Below, piece after piece: positions 1-7,744 of a DNA stretch of 12,972 nucleotides. The notes beneath the pieces were generated by a model. That model saw only the letters and a program-made list of their open reading frames with translations, did no database searches and was not told the origin of the DNA. Source of the stretch: an uncultured Lachnospiraceae bacterium (GTDB lineage Bacteria > Bacillota > Clostridia > Lachnospirales > Lachnospiraceae); assembly GCA_947625995.1 (NCBI GenBank), contig CANQQN010000035.1, forward strand, positions 1 through 12,972, read 5' to 3'. The position numbers were made by a program, and so were the translations under genes. Each line of letters starts with the position of its first letter. The first letter of the stretch is position 1.

Positions 1-2048
1 GTAAAAGCGGAAAGCCAAACGTCGTATGTCTCCGAGGTGGTACCTGTCTTACCTGCAATGGGCATGGTGCCGAAGTTCGCGCTGGCGCCGGTACCGCCCA
101 GATCCCCGTTCATAACGTCCTGCATAGCGCTGGTCAGAAGATACGCGGTGCTTTCCTTCATTACCTGCGTGGTCTGCGGCGTATTGTCAATAAGGATATT
201 GCCGTCGTGATCCACGATCTTCGTAAAGAAAATCGGCTTGATGTAGGTGCCATTGTTCGCGATCGCCGCAAAGGCTGCCGTCAGTTCCAGATTTGTGACG
301 CCGTTGGTAATACCGCCCAGCGCCAGAGACTGTACGATATCCTTCTTGGGAAGGGTGGTAAATCCGAATTTCATCAGGTAATCATAACCAAGCTGGGGCG
401 TGATCTCCGTGAGACATTTCACCGCGATCACGTTGTTTGATACGGTAATGGCCTTGCGGATGGACGCCGTGCCGATATGCCCGCCATTGACGTTTCTCAC
501 GGGCCGGCCGTTGGCATAGGCGTATTCTTCGTCAACATAGGTTGTGGCAAGGGTCTTTCCCGCCGTATCCAGCGCCGCCGTATAGGTAGATAAGATCTTG
601 AAAGTAGAACCGGGCTGCCTTGTGGTATTGGTAGCGCGGTTTAACGTCAGGCTGGCAGATTTCTGTCCCCTGCCGCCTACAATGGCCTTTACATAACCGG
701 TGCTGGGCTCCATGATCACACAAGACGCCTGCGGCTGCGGCGTGAAATTGACAGATTCCACGATCTGGTCCCCTTCTCTTAAAATAGCCGCCTTATATTG
801 CTCCACCTTTGCCTGGGCCGCCTCCTGAGAACTGAAGATCAGCGTGAACTTGGGATCCCCGTTTTCTTTAAAATATTTCTGCATGGTATTTTCGCTGAAG
901 TTCTCCACGGATTTATCCGCATGGGTCACCGTCAGGCGATAGGTCAGGGCGATATCCGTGTGGGAAGGATAATTGTCCGCATTTGCAAATTCTTCGTCGC
1001 AGATCCGCTGGATCTCCTGATCCTGCGTGGTATAGATCTGCAGGCCTCCCCGGTACAGCGCGTTGTAGGCCTGCGTCTCCGTGTATCCCTTCTCCTCCAT
1101 GAGCACGTCGATGACCTGATCGGTGATCTCATCCACAAAGTAGGAATACACCGTGCTGTCCTTGATCCCTTCATTTACATTCTGAATACGCAGATAGACG
1201 TCATCGGCCATTGCCTCATCATACTGCTGCTGGTCAATGTACCCCGCTTCCTTCATATTGTCCAGTACCTTTTTCCGGCGCTTCGCGTTGGCGTCCGGAT
1301 GAGAAATGGGGTTGTTGGCGTAGGGGCTCTGGGTAATGGCAGCAATGACCGCCGACTCGGATATGGTCAGTTCGGACACGTCCTTGTTAAAATAACGCAT
1401 GGACGCCGCCTGTACACCAAGGGTATTCTGCCCCAGATTAATGGTGTTCAGATAATTTTCCAGAATGTCTTCTTTTGACATCCTCTTTTCCAACTGTACC
1501 GCCAGATACTGCTCCTGCACCTTTCTCTTCAGCTTAACGAGAAAGTCCGTCTGGTTTACCCAGTCCGTAAAAATATTATTTTTCAGAAGCTGCTGGGTAA
1601 TGGTACTGGCCCCTTCGGAAAATCTTCCGGTGGTCAGTCCGATAAAAAAGGCGCGGATGATACCTCTGGTATCAATGCCGTTGTGTTCATAAAACCGGGC
1701 ATCCTCGATAGCCACAAACGCTTTGGCAAGATGATCCGGGATCCGGTCCATCTCCACGTATACACGGTTGGCGCCCTCGCTGACCAGCTTGATCAGTTCA
1801 TTGCCCTGATTATCATACACTGTAGTGGAGTACCCGGAAGGTTTTACGTCGATGCTGGAAATATCCGGCGCGCTGGCGATCACGCCGTTGATTACGCCGA
1901 AAAAGCCGCTGAGGCCGAATACGGCCGCCGCCACAATCACCAACACCACGATCTTTAATATCGTAACTTTCATTTTCTTCCCGATCTTGGGACTTAACGC
2001 CGTCGCAGCCTGATGCTTGGCATGCGTTGCTTTTTTTGAAAAATTCAT
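1..2048 (-). CDS. Class A penicillin-binding protein (bifunctional transglycosylase/transpeptidase), 3'-truncated by window edge
   Basis: This enzyme polymerises lipid II into glycan strands (GT51 domain) and cross-links the peptides (transpeptidase domain) on the outer face of the membrane. I translated 682 residues from the ATG at 2048. There is a basic cytoplasmic tail, then one membrane anchor at about residues 28-53. The GT51 domain shows the catalytic Glu115 in EDARFYEHNG and GASTITQQLLKNN at 147-158. The transpeptidase domain shows the active-site serine in STFK (481-484), SNN (537-539) and KTGT (667-670), so every catalytic motif is intact. Only the C-terminal tail lies outside the window, and families of this kind often carry a low-complexity extension there. 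The start is supported by AAGGAGG at 2058-2064. It lies 23 bp downstream of yigZ on the same strand, so cotranscription is likely. I am confident of the family; the specific paralogue (PonA/PBP1A-like) is not resolved. Confidence 0.95.
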   Translation of the reverse strand, partial: MNFSKKATHAKHQAATALSPKIGKKMKVTILKIVVLVIVAAAVFGLSGFFGVINGVIASAPDISSIDVKPSGYSTTVYDNQGNELIKLVSEGANRVYVEMDRIPDHLAKAFVAIEDARFYEHNGIDTRGIIRAFFIGLTTGRFSEGASTITQQLLKNNIFTDWVNQTDFLVKLKRKVQEQYLAVQLEKRMSKEDILENYLNTINLGQNTLGVQAASMRYFNKDVSELTISESAVIAAITQSPYANNPISHPDANAKRRKKVLDNMKEAGYIDQQQYDEAMADDVYLRIQNVNEGIKDSTVYSYFVDEITDQVIDVLMEEKGYTETQAYNALYRGGLQIYTTQDQEIQRICDEEFANADNYPSHTDIALTYRLTVTHADKSVENFSENTMQKYFKENGDPKFTLIFSSQEAAQAKVEQYKAAILREGDQIVESVNFTPQPQASCVIMEPSTGYVKAIVGGRGQKSASLTLNRATNTTRQPGSTFKILSTYTAALDTAGKTLATTYVDEEYAYANGRPVRNVNGGHIGTASIRKAITVSNNVIAVKCLTEITPQLGYDYLMKFGFTTLPKKDIVQSLALGGITNGVTNLELTAAFAAIANNGTYIKPIFFTKIVDHDGNILIDNTPQTTQVMKESTAYLLTSAMQDVMNGDLGGTGASANFGTMPIAGKTGTTSETYDVWLSAF

Positions 2049-2071
2049 CAGGCAAAGCCTCCTTGTCCTGC

Positions 2072-2722
2072 TTAAAATAGATGTGCAGTGCCGTCCACTA
2101 CAGCGAAAGAAACCTTTTTTTCCTCCTCAAACCCGATACGGCCTCCCGTAGCCTCCACAAGAGCTTTTTTCAGCCCGTCAGAAAGCGATTGGGAAACCAC
2201 GGCGGTAATGCGCACCGTGTCCGTATACTCACTGGAAAGCACAGGAACCTTCTGTTGCCCCAGCAGATAGGTGACCTTCCCGGCGCCGTTATAATCAGTG
2301 TTTAACCGCCACAGCACGCCGGGGCATTTCTCCACCACACGGCTGGCCGATAGGCCCTTTGCCGCTGCCGCCGAGTAGGCCCGCACCAGACCCCCGGTGC
2401 CAAGGAGGATCCCGCCGAAATACCGGGTGACCACGATCACCGCATTGTGGATATCCTGAGACAGAAGCACGTCCAAGATCGGCTTGCCCGCCGTCTGGCC
2501 CGGCTCGCCGTCGTCTGAAAACCGCTGAAGCTGCTGCCTGTCACCGATCACATATGCATAACAGTTGTGTCTTGCATTCCAGTGTTCTTTTTTTACTTTA
2601 TCAATAAATTTCAGGGCTTCCTCCTCAGACGCCGCGGGGGAAACCGCCGCGATGAACCGGGATCTTTTTTCCACGATCTCGTCGGTGCCGCCCTGAAAGA
2701 CGATCTTATAAGCCTTTTCCAT
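2072..2722 (-). CDS. yigZ: YigZ/IMPACT family protein (UPF0029)
   Basis: This is a 216-residue cytoplasmic protein, the normal length for the YigZ/IMPACT family, whose eukaryotic members modulate translation control; the bacterial role is poorly defined. The family signature is clear: KRSRFIA near the N-terminus, then HWNARHNCYAYVIG, SDDGEPGQTAGKP and the glycine-rich VTRYFGGILLGTGGLVRAYS at about residues 122-142. The last ~75 residues match the small C-terminal ferredoxin-like domain (DUF1949) in position. The ATG at 2722 lies 23 bp beyond the stop of the degV remnant, with only a purine-rich AGAAGAAA as a weak ribosome binding site, so translation may depend partly on coupling. It sits between ybaB/degV' and the penicillin-binding protein in a minus-strand gene string. 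The SDDGEPGQTAG loop differs slightly from the common SDDGEPSGTAG. Confidence 0.93.
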   Translation of the reverse strand: MEKAYKIVFQGGTDEIVEKRSRFIAAVSPAASEEEALKFIDKVKKEHWNARHNCYAYVIGDRQQLQRFSDDGEPGQTAGKPILDVLLSQDIHNAVIVVTRYFGGILLGTGGLVRAYSAAAAKGLSASRVVEKCPGVLWRLNTDYNGAGKVTYLLGQQKVPVLSSEYTDTVRITAVVSQSLSDGLKKALVEATGGRIGFEEEKKVSFAVVDGTAHLF

Positions 2723-2745
2723 TTTCTTCTATATCTTCGCCTGCC

Positions 2746-2892
2746 CTATTGCGTGCGGCCCTTTCCCATAAACACAAGGGCAAGCATTCCCGGCCCCACA
2801 TGGGTGCCGATCACCGGACCGATGCCGCAGATGATGGCGTCCTTAACAAGCTCCTCCACCAAACGGTTGATCTGATTACTGTAATATTCCAT
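2746..2892 (-). pseudogene. DegV family C-terminal remnant (48 codons)
   Basis: This open frame of 48 codons begins with ATG at 2892, whose A is the last base of the ybaB TAA, and ends with TAG at 2746-2748. Its centre reads IGPVIGTHVGPG followed by LALVFMGK. That is the C-terminal glycine-rich loop and last strand typical of DegV fatty-acid-binding proteins, which are normally about 280 residues long. All N-terminal parts are missing, including the TS..D fatty-acid-binding segment. I read it as the stump left by a deletion that removed most of degV, and perhaps recR with it, and joined the remainder to the ybaB stop codon. No frameshift lies inside the stump, and the stop/start overlap could still allow coupled translation of a small peptide, so a retained microprotein is the alternative. 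Confidence 0.72.
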
Positions 2893-3245
2893 TAAAAGGG
2901 AAATCCTCCTCCGAGGCCGCCCAGACCTCCCGTGATCTTTGACATGGAAGATGTGGACAGTTCCTCCACCTTGCGCAGCGCCTCGTTGGTAGCCGCGACG
3001 ATCAGATCCTCCAGCATCTCAATATCATCGGGATCCACCACGTCTTCGGAAATCTTTACCTTGACTACCTCCCGCTTGCCGGTCATCGTCACTTCCACCG
3101 CGCCGCCTCCGGCCGCTGCCGTCACTTCGGATTCCTCCAACTGCTTGTTTGCCTCTTCCATCTGCTTCTGCATCTTCTGCGCCTGCTTCATCAGATTATT
3201 CATGTTGCCGGGCATACCGCCCGGAAAACCTCCGCGTTTTGCCAT
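2892..3245 (-). CDS. ybaB: YbaB/EbfC family nucleoid-associated DNA-binding protein
   Basis: This is a 117-residue protein of the YbaB/EbfC family, homodimeric DNA-binding proteins associated with the nucleoid and usually encoded right after dnaX. The sequence has a Gly/Met-rich N-terminal tail and a charged amphipathic helix from NNLMKQAQKMQKQMEE. The core follows with VTAAAGGGAVEVTMTGKREVVKVKI and the acidic DPDDIEMLEDLIVAATNEA helix. It ends in a Gly/Phe-rich tail, GGLGGLGGGFPF. The length is ordinary. The start is fixed by AAGGAGG at about 3252-3258, which overlaps the dnaX stop codon, so the two genes are tightly coupled. The stop codon overlaps the start of the degV remnant, whereas recR is what usually follows this gene. 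Confidence 0.95.
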   Translation of the reverse strand: MAKRGGFPGGMPGNMNNLMKQAQKMQKQMEEANKQLEESEVTAAAGGGAVEVTMTGKREVVKVKISEDVVDPDDIEMLEDLIVAATNEALRKVEELSTSSMSKITGGLGGLGGGFPF

Positions 3246-3258
3246 GAATACTTCCTCC

Positions 3259-4869
3259 TTAATCTTCTTCCACGATTTCTATATTTATAAGATCCATATT
3301 CCTCAGATCAGGGAACAGATCCTCCCTTGCACCGCCGGGGTCCTTCAGGATTGCCCTGCACCGCACCTGCCTGCCGACCTGTTTTTCAATAAACCGGTCC
3401 AGATCGCCGTCTTCCACGGCCTGAAAGATCATATTATACTGTACAAAATCCTCCGCTTCATAGACCAGCAGCAGCCGGTTGTCTCCGTCCAGAGACAGCT
3501 TTGCCTGCTGATAATACATGCTCTCCGGCATGGGCATCTTCTGACAGAGCGCCGGCCAGTTCTTCACAACCTGCGCCACTTCCTCCGGCACCGCTATCGG
3601 CGCTTTGGGCTTTTCTTTCCCTTTTGGCCGGTCCTCTCCGGCTAAACCGCTATTTGGATCGTCTCCACCGGCGTCTGCCCGGCTCTGCCCTGCAGGCACC
3701 GGGGCGGGAATCTGTCCACTCTCTATTTTATGCTCCAGCTGCCGGATCCGTTCCTGAAGATCTAGTGTGTCGGTTTCCATCTGCGGCTTGCAAAGCTTGA
3801 TCACCGCGATCTCCAGCAACACCCTTTTCTGGGACGCATACCGAAGTTGGTTGGAAAGGTCCGACAAAATGCGGATATAGCGGATCAGCGCGCCCGGGTC
3901 CGCCTTTACAGCCTGCTCCTTCATTACTGTCAGATTGTCTTTGGATACGTCCAGCACATCCTCCGCGTCATCGGAAATACGGATCAGCAGCAGATTGCGC
4001 AGATACCAGATGAAATCTGTCACAAACCGGGACAATTCCCTGCCCTGCATGATCACATCTTCCACTACGCCCACGGATTTCGCCACATCGCCGGATAAGA
4101 TCGCCTGCATCAGCCTGTGGAACACTTCCGTGTCGACGGCTCCCAGCACCTCCAACGCCATATCATAGGTCAGCGTTACTCCAAAATGATAAGAAATGCA
4201 TTGCTCCAGAAGGCTTAACGCATCTCGCATGGAACCGTCCGCCATTCTGGCAATGTACTGCAGCGCATGGTCTTCCGCCTGTATGCCTTCTTTATCAAGC
4301 AGTTCCCGCAGACGGGCAGCAATGGTCTCTATGGAGATCCGTTTAAAATCATACCGCTGGCATCTGGATAAGATCGTAATGGGGATCTTATGGACTTCCG
4401 TGGTAGCCAAAATAAAGATCACGTAAGCGGGAGGCTCCTCCAACGTCTTTAACAGCGCATTGAAGGCGCCGGGGGAGAGCATGTGCACCTCATCAATAAT
4501 GTACACCTTGTAATTGCCCTCCGTAGGCGGGTAAGCCACCTCTTCCCGGATCTCCCGAATATTATCCACGCCGTTGTTGGAAGCCGCGTCGATCTCGATC
4601 ACATTCATGGAGGCGCCTGCGCCGATGGCCCGGCAGAGGGCACATTCGCCGCAGGGACTTTCCCCCTGCAGGTTCTGACAATTGACGGCGCGGGCAAAGA
4701 TCTTCGCAACGGAAGTTTTTCCGGTGCCTCTGGTGCCGCAGAACAGATAGGCATGCCCGATGCGGCCGGACCGTATCTGGTTTTTTAAAGTTGTAACGAT
4801 ATGATCCTGCCCTTTTACCTCCTCAAAGGTTTCGGGGCGGAATTTTCTGTAAAGAGTCGTGTAGGACAT
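3259..4869 (-). CDS. dnaX: DNA polymerase III subunits gamma/tau
   Basis: DnaX forms the ATP-driven clamp-loader core that places the beta clamp on DNA and ties together the replicative polymerases. From the ATG at 4869 it encodes 536 residues starting MSYTTLYRKFRP, the canonical N-terminus. ATGs at 4881 and 4875 are in frame but lack a good ribosome binding site, whereas GGAG lies 6 bp before 4869. The AAA+ domain shows Walker A GTRGTGKT (45-52), a zinc module with Cys64, 73, 76 and 79, Walker B IIDEVH (124-129), sensor 1 LATTE (154-158) and arginine-finger SRC (168-170). A charged Pro/Gly/Lys linker near residues 390-425 leads to the C-terminal tau region. No conventional slippery heptamer supports a frameshifted gamma form. 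It is the head of the dnaX-ybaB string; whether it reads through from pfkA, 104 bp upstream, is unclear. Confidence 0.97.
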   Translation of the reverse strand: MSYTTLYRKFRPETFEEVKGQDHIVTTLKNQIRSGRIGHAYLFCGTRGTGKTSVAKIFARAVNCQNLQGESPCGECALCRAIGAGASMNVIEIDAASNNGVDNIREIREEVAYPPTEGNYKVYIIDEVHMLSPGAFNALLKTLEEPPAYVIFILATTEVHKIPITILSRCQRYDFKRISIETIAARLRELLDKEGIQAEDHALQYIARMADGSMRDALSLLEQCISYHFGVTLTYDMALEVLGAVDTEVFHRLMQAILSGDVAKSVGVVEDVIMQGRELSRFVTDFIWYLRNLLLIRISDDAEDVLDVSKDNLTVMKEQAVKADPGALIRYIRILSDLSNQLRYASQKRVLLEIAVIKLCKPQMETDTLDLQERIRQLEHKIESGQIPAPVPAGQSRADAGGDDPNSGLAGEDRPKGKEKPKAPIAVPEEVAQVVKNWPALCQKMPMPESMYYQQAKLSLDGDNRLLLVYEAEDFVQYNMIFQAVEDGDLDRFIEKQVGRQVRCRAILKDPGGAREDLFPDLRNMDLINIEIVEED

Positions 4870-4903
4870 ACGCATCTCCATTCCGGAGCGTTTACCCGAC
4901 AGA

Positions 4904-4933
4904 GACGGAACTCCACGAATAGGATCTTCCGTC
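4904..4933 (-). other. Hairpin in the pfkA-dnaX intergenic gap
   Basis: GACGGAA and TTCCGTC form a perfect 7-bp inverted repeat, with a further inner TCC/GGA pairing, between the pfkA stop and the dnaX start. No run of T follows on the minus strand, so it is not a standard intrinsic terminator. It could attenuate transcription, stabilise or process the mRNA, or be incidental. I saw no convincing dnaX promoter in this 104-bp gap. Confidence 0.35.
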
Positions 4934-4973
4934 CGCCATCAGGCTATTTGGGACGCTTCGGCGCAAACAGCCG

Positions 4974-6047
4974 TCAGTTTCCAAAGCTGATACCGATCAT
5001 CTTTGCCTCTTTGATAATGTCGGCGTCCGGCGATACCATCTTCAGCTTGCCGGCGATTTCCTTCAGCGGGATCTTGTCCATTTTATCGTTTTTGACGGTT
5101 ACCATATAACCATACTCTTTGTTGATGATCAGTTCCGCGGCCTTGGCGCCGAGACGGGTGGAAAGCACACGGTCGTAAGGGCAGGGGCTGCCGCCTCTCT
5201 GGGTATGGCCGGGAATGGTGATACGCACTTCCTGACCGGTCTTTTCCTTGATCCGCTCCGCCAGTTCATACGAAACAGAAGGATACGGATTTTTCTCCAT
5301 CTTCTTTTTCAGTTCCTTCTTGGAAAGCTGCGCGTCCTCCTTGGAGATGGCGCCTTCCGCCACCGCAAGGATGGTAAAGCCTTTGCCGTTTTTCTTTCTG
5401 CGCTCAATGGCCTCCGTAACCTTGTCGATATCGTAGGGAATCTCCGGCAGGAGAATGATGTCCGCGCCTGCGGCGATGCCCGCGTGCAGAGTGAGCCATC
5501 CTACCTTGTGCCCCATGACCTCCACGATGAACACCCGGTTATGGGACGCCGCCGTGGTATGGATGCAGTCGATGACGTTGGTGGCGATATCAACGGCGCT
5601 CTGGAATCCGAAAGTCATATCAGTGCCCCAGATATCGTTGTCGATGGTCTTGGGAAGAGAAACCACATTCAGCCCCTCTTCGCTGAGCAGGTTGGCTGTT
5701 TTCTGGGTGCCGTTGCCGCCCAGAACGACCAGACAGTCCAGACGCAGCTTGTAATAGGTATGCTTCATTGCCTCCACTTTATCCAGCCCGTTCTCGTCCG
5801 GCACACGCATCTGTTTGAAGGGCTGACGGGAGGTGCCCAGAATGGTGCCGCCCACTGTCAGGATACCGGAAAAATCTCTGGAGGTGAGCATCCGGTGCTC
5901 CCCATAGATCAATCCTTTGTATCCGTCTTCAAAGCCGTAAATCTCAACCTGATCCAATTCATTGCAGAGACCCTTTACCACACCTCTCATGGTGGCGTTC
6001 AGCGCCTGACAGTCTCCGCCGCTGGTCAATAATCCTATTCGTTTCAT
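4974..6047 (-). CDS. pfkA: 6-phosphofructokinase (PfkA family, GGNGT/PKTIDND type)
   Basis: This enzyme phosphorylates fructose 6-phosphate to fructose 1,6-bisphosphate, the committing step of glycolysis. It has 357 residues from the ATG at 6047, which has GGGAGG about 10 bp upstream; longer in-frame extensions would run through the promoter and are rejected. Visible motifs are SGGDCQALN (9-17), GGNGT (110-114), PKTIDND (132-138, Asp136 as probable catalytic base), VEVMGHKVGWLTLHAG and PGHTQRGGSPCPYDR. In family terms the Gly of GGNGT points to ATP as donor, while Lys133 in PKTIDND is typical of pyrophosphate-type and clade X enzymes. Asn112 replaces the usual metal-binding Asp, and QA replaces PG in the first loop. 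The donor is therefore open. A strong promoter lies directly upstream. Confidence 0.92.
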   Translation of the reverse strand: MKRIGLLTSGGDCQALNATMRGVVKGLCNELDQVEIYGFEDGYKGLIYGEHRMLTSRDFSGILTVGGTILGTSRQPFKQMRVPDENGLDKVEAMKHTYYKLRLDCLVVLGGNGTQKTANLLSEEGLNVVSLPKTIDNDIWGTDMTFGFQSAVDIATNVIDCIHTTAASHNRVFIVEVMGHKVGWLTLHAGIAAGADIILLPEIPYDIDKVTEAIERRKKNGKGFTILAVAEGAISKEDAQLSKKELKKKMEKNPYPSVSYELAERIKEKTGQEVRITIPGHTQRGGSPCPYDRVLSTRLGAKAAELIINKEYGYMVTVKNDKMDKIPLKEIAGKLKMVSPDADIIKEAKMIGISFGN

Positions 6048-6089
6048 TCTGACGATACCTCCCTTTAAAAATTTTTCATAGTTAAGTTT

Positions 6090-6118
6090 ATTATAGCCTA
6101 TTTTTGCCATAATCACAA
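6090..6118 (-). promoter_or_regulatory. SigmaA-type promoter of pfkA
   Basis: On the minus strand, TTGTGA (6113-6118) and a perfect TATAAT (6090-6095) are separated by exactly 17 bp. The -10 box lies about 43 bp before the pfkA ATG, leaving a short leader that contains the GGGAGG ribosome binding site. Confidence 0.85.
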
Positions 6119-6256
6119 CTAAAAAATAATCTGACTTTCTTTTACGCCAAGCACATATTAAATGCGATGATTTTTCCAATGCCCTTTTCCATCATTCTAT
6201 CCTTCATCCGTGACTTTTTGTTTTTATTATATCTTTTAACAGTTTTCCGTTATATC
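6119..6256. other. AT-rich divergent intergenic region, no gene seen
   Basis: Together with the promoter and repeats on either side, this fills the 355 bp between pfkA and the AAA ATPase. I see no credible coding frame. CGTGACTTTT occurs twice, at 6209-6218 and 6264-6273; I assign it no function. Confidence 0.5.
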
Positions 6257-6363
6257 ATAAAAACGTGACTTTTAATCATTATGTTTTAAGAAAAATGTGG
6301 TTTTTATCATTTATTTTTACAGAAAAATGTGTGATATCCGCTTGATAAATTCAGAAAAATGTG
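6257..6363 (+). repeat. Four phased 11-bp direct repeats (AGAAAAATGTG), 32-bp period
   Basis: AGAAAAATGTG occurs perfectly at 6289-6299, 6321-6331 and 6353-6363. A 9/11 match, ATAAAAACGTG, lies at 6257-6267. The step is exactly 32 bp each time, close to three helical turns, so all copies face the same side of the DNA. The 21-bp stretches between them are only loosely similar. The array ends 39 bp before the ATPase start and the last copy lies inside the likely promoter spacer. This is the layout expected of an operator array for a cooperative DNA-binding protein; an iteron-like role is the alternative. Confidence 0.7.
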
Positions 6364-6372
6364 TAATACTAT
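6342..6372 (+). promoter_or_regulatory. Possible weak promoter of the AAA ATPase
   Basis: TTGATA (6342-6347) can serve as -35, followed by AATACT at 17 bp (6365-6370) or TACTAT at 19 bp (6367-6372) as -10. Neither -10 is strong. The fourth phased repeat fills the spacer, so a protein bound there would block RNA polymerase. Confidence 0.35.
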
Positions 6373-6402
6373 ATTTTAACAAACAAATGGAGCGTGGAAC
6401 CT

Positions 6403-7695
6403 ATGAAGCGGAACGCTATTTCAGATTTAGTAAAATGGAAAAATGCCGAAGACCGGAAACCCCTTGTGATACGGGGCGCGCGGCAGGTAGGCAAGACATG
6501 GCTGATGAAAGAATTCGGGAAGCTTCACTACAAAAGCTATACGTACTTCAATTTCGACGAGGAAGACGCGCTAAATTCCATCTTTCAGACAAACAAGAAT
6601 CCGCAGCGCATTATCGAACTGCTTTCCATGATCGCAGGAGAAAAAATATTGCCGGAGGAAACTCTGATTATATTCGACGAGATTCAGGAGTGTCCGGAAG
6701 CGCTTAACACACTTAAATATTTCAAAGAAAAGGCGGGCGAGTATCACGTGATCGCCGCCGGAAGCCTTTTGGGAACGCTTCTTGCTGCGCCAAAATCCTA
6801 TCCGGTGGGAATGGTCAATCTTCTTGATCTTTACCCCCTGACTTTTGACGAATATCTTGAAGCTGTCGATCCGTCGCTATACGCCTACTATGAAAGTATC
6901 GAAAAAGACCGGCAGATAGAAGAACTTTTTCATAACCGTTTGCTGGAAGCATACAACAGCTATCTCATTATCGGCGGCATGCCGGAGTGCGTTTCTTCAT
7001 GGATCAATTACCGCGATCCCGCAAAAATCTCACAAATTCAAAGAGAACTGACGGAACTATACGAAAATGACTTTTCCAAACACAATGGCAGAGTCAACAG
7101 CGGACGGATCCTAATGGTCTTTCGCAGCATCGTGACACAGCTTGCCAAGCCGAACGAAAAATTTATGTATGGCGCAGTCAGGGAAGGCGGCCGGGCCCGC
7201 GATTTCGAGGAAGCAATTGAATGGCTTGTCTCCGCCGGCATGCTGTACCGTGTATACAATGTTTCCAAAACAGAACATCCTCTATCCGCTTTCGATAAAC
7301 TGGACGCTTTCAAACTGTTTGTCTTTGATACGGGCCTTCTCAAACATATGGCAGGCATCGACAACAGCGCCATTCTTCTGAAAAGCGATTTTCAATTCAA
7401 AGGACCGCTGACCGAAAACTACGTTCTGCAGCAGCTTCGGGGACAATTTGAGACCGAACCGCGTTATTATTCTGACAAAAACAGCGAACTTGACTTTGTA
7501 CTGCAGTACGGCACAGAGATCATCCCTATTGAAGTAAAAGGCGGCGAAGGCAAATCCGCGCCTTCCTTCAAAAAGTATGTTTCCGACCGGCATCCCCAAC
7601 ATGCCATTCGCTTTTCAAAGCGGGGCTACCGCAAGGACGGATCTATCACCAATCTTCCGCTCTATCTTGCGCAAAAAACAAAAGAACTTCTATAA
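6403..7695 (+). CDS. AAA_14 / DUF4143 family ATPase
   Basis: This is a 430-residue predicted ATPase of the AAA_14 plus DUF4143 architecture, common and often variable in gut anaerobes; its cellular role is not established. The N-terminal domain has Walker A GARQVGKT (25-32), Walker B LIIFDEIQ (88-95) and a sensor-like AAGSLLG shortly after. The C-terminal DUF4143 half ends with ELDF (362-365) and IPIEVKGG, with Glu377 and Lys379, a pattern that resembles the acidic/lysine core of PD-(D/E)XK nuclease folds. I chose the ATG at 6403 because GGAG lies about 10 bp before it; a GTG at 6394 is in frame but sits too close. It stands alone between the phased repeats and a tRNA-Ser gene. Length and frame are intact. 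Links to DNA processing or defence are speculation. Confidence 0.9.
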   Translation: MKRNAISDLVKWKNAEDRKPLVIRGARQVGKTWLMKEFGKLHYKSYTYFNFDEEDALNSIFQTNKNPQRIIELLSMIAGEKILPEETLIIFDEIQECPEALNTLKYFKEKAGEYHVIAAGSLLGTLLAAPKSYPVGMVNLLDLYPLTFDEYLEAVDPSLYAYYESIEKDRQIEELFHNRLLEAYNSYLIIGGMPECVSSWINYRDPAKISQIQRELTELYENDFSKHNGRVNSGRILMVFRSIVTQLAKPNEKFMYGAVREGGRARDFEEAIEWLVSAGMLYRVYNVSKTEHPLSAFDKLDAFKLFVFDTGLLKHMAGIDNSAILLKSDFQFKGPLTENYVLQQLRGQFETEPRYYSDKNSELDFVLQYGTEIIPIEVKGGEGKSAPSFKKYVSDRHPQHAIRFSKRGYRKDGSITNLPLYLAQKTKELL

Positions 7696-7700
7696 AATAC

Positions 7701-7730
7701 TTGCCATCGGCCCACAATATGTGCTACTAT
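7701..7730 (+). promoter_or_regulatory. Promoter of tRNA-Ser
   Basis: TTGCCA (7701-7706) matches the -35 consensus at five of six bases. After an 18-bp spacer, TACTAT (7725-7730) serves as -10. Transcription would start near 7737, just before the tRNA 5' end. The gap after the ATPase stop is only 49 bp, so readthrough is also possible. Confidence 0.55.
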
Positions 7731-7744
7731 AGGAAAGCATTCAT

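Noticed and set aside
798..1478. Plus-strand frame of 226 codons
   Set aside because: It is the antisense shadow of the penicillin-binding protein, which has all catalytic motifs.
3590..3660. Possible programmed frameshift in the dnaX linker, which is A-rich (CCA AAA GGG AAA GAA AAG)
   Set aside because: No X-XXY-YYZ heptamer fits the frame. The -1 frame stays open for roughly 50 codons rather than ending quickly, and no clear stimulatory stem was found.
5205..6032. Plus-strand frame of 275 codons
   Set aside because: It is antisense to pfkA, with no ribosome binding site and no recognisable domain.
6257..6363. CRISPR-like array from the regular repeat/spacer pattern
   Set aside because: The repeat unit is only 11 bp with 21-bp AT-rich gaps, there are four copies, and no cas gene is in the window.
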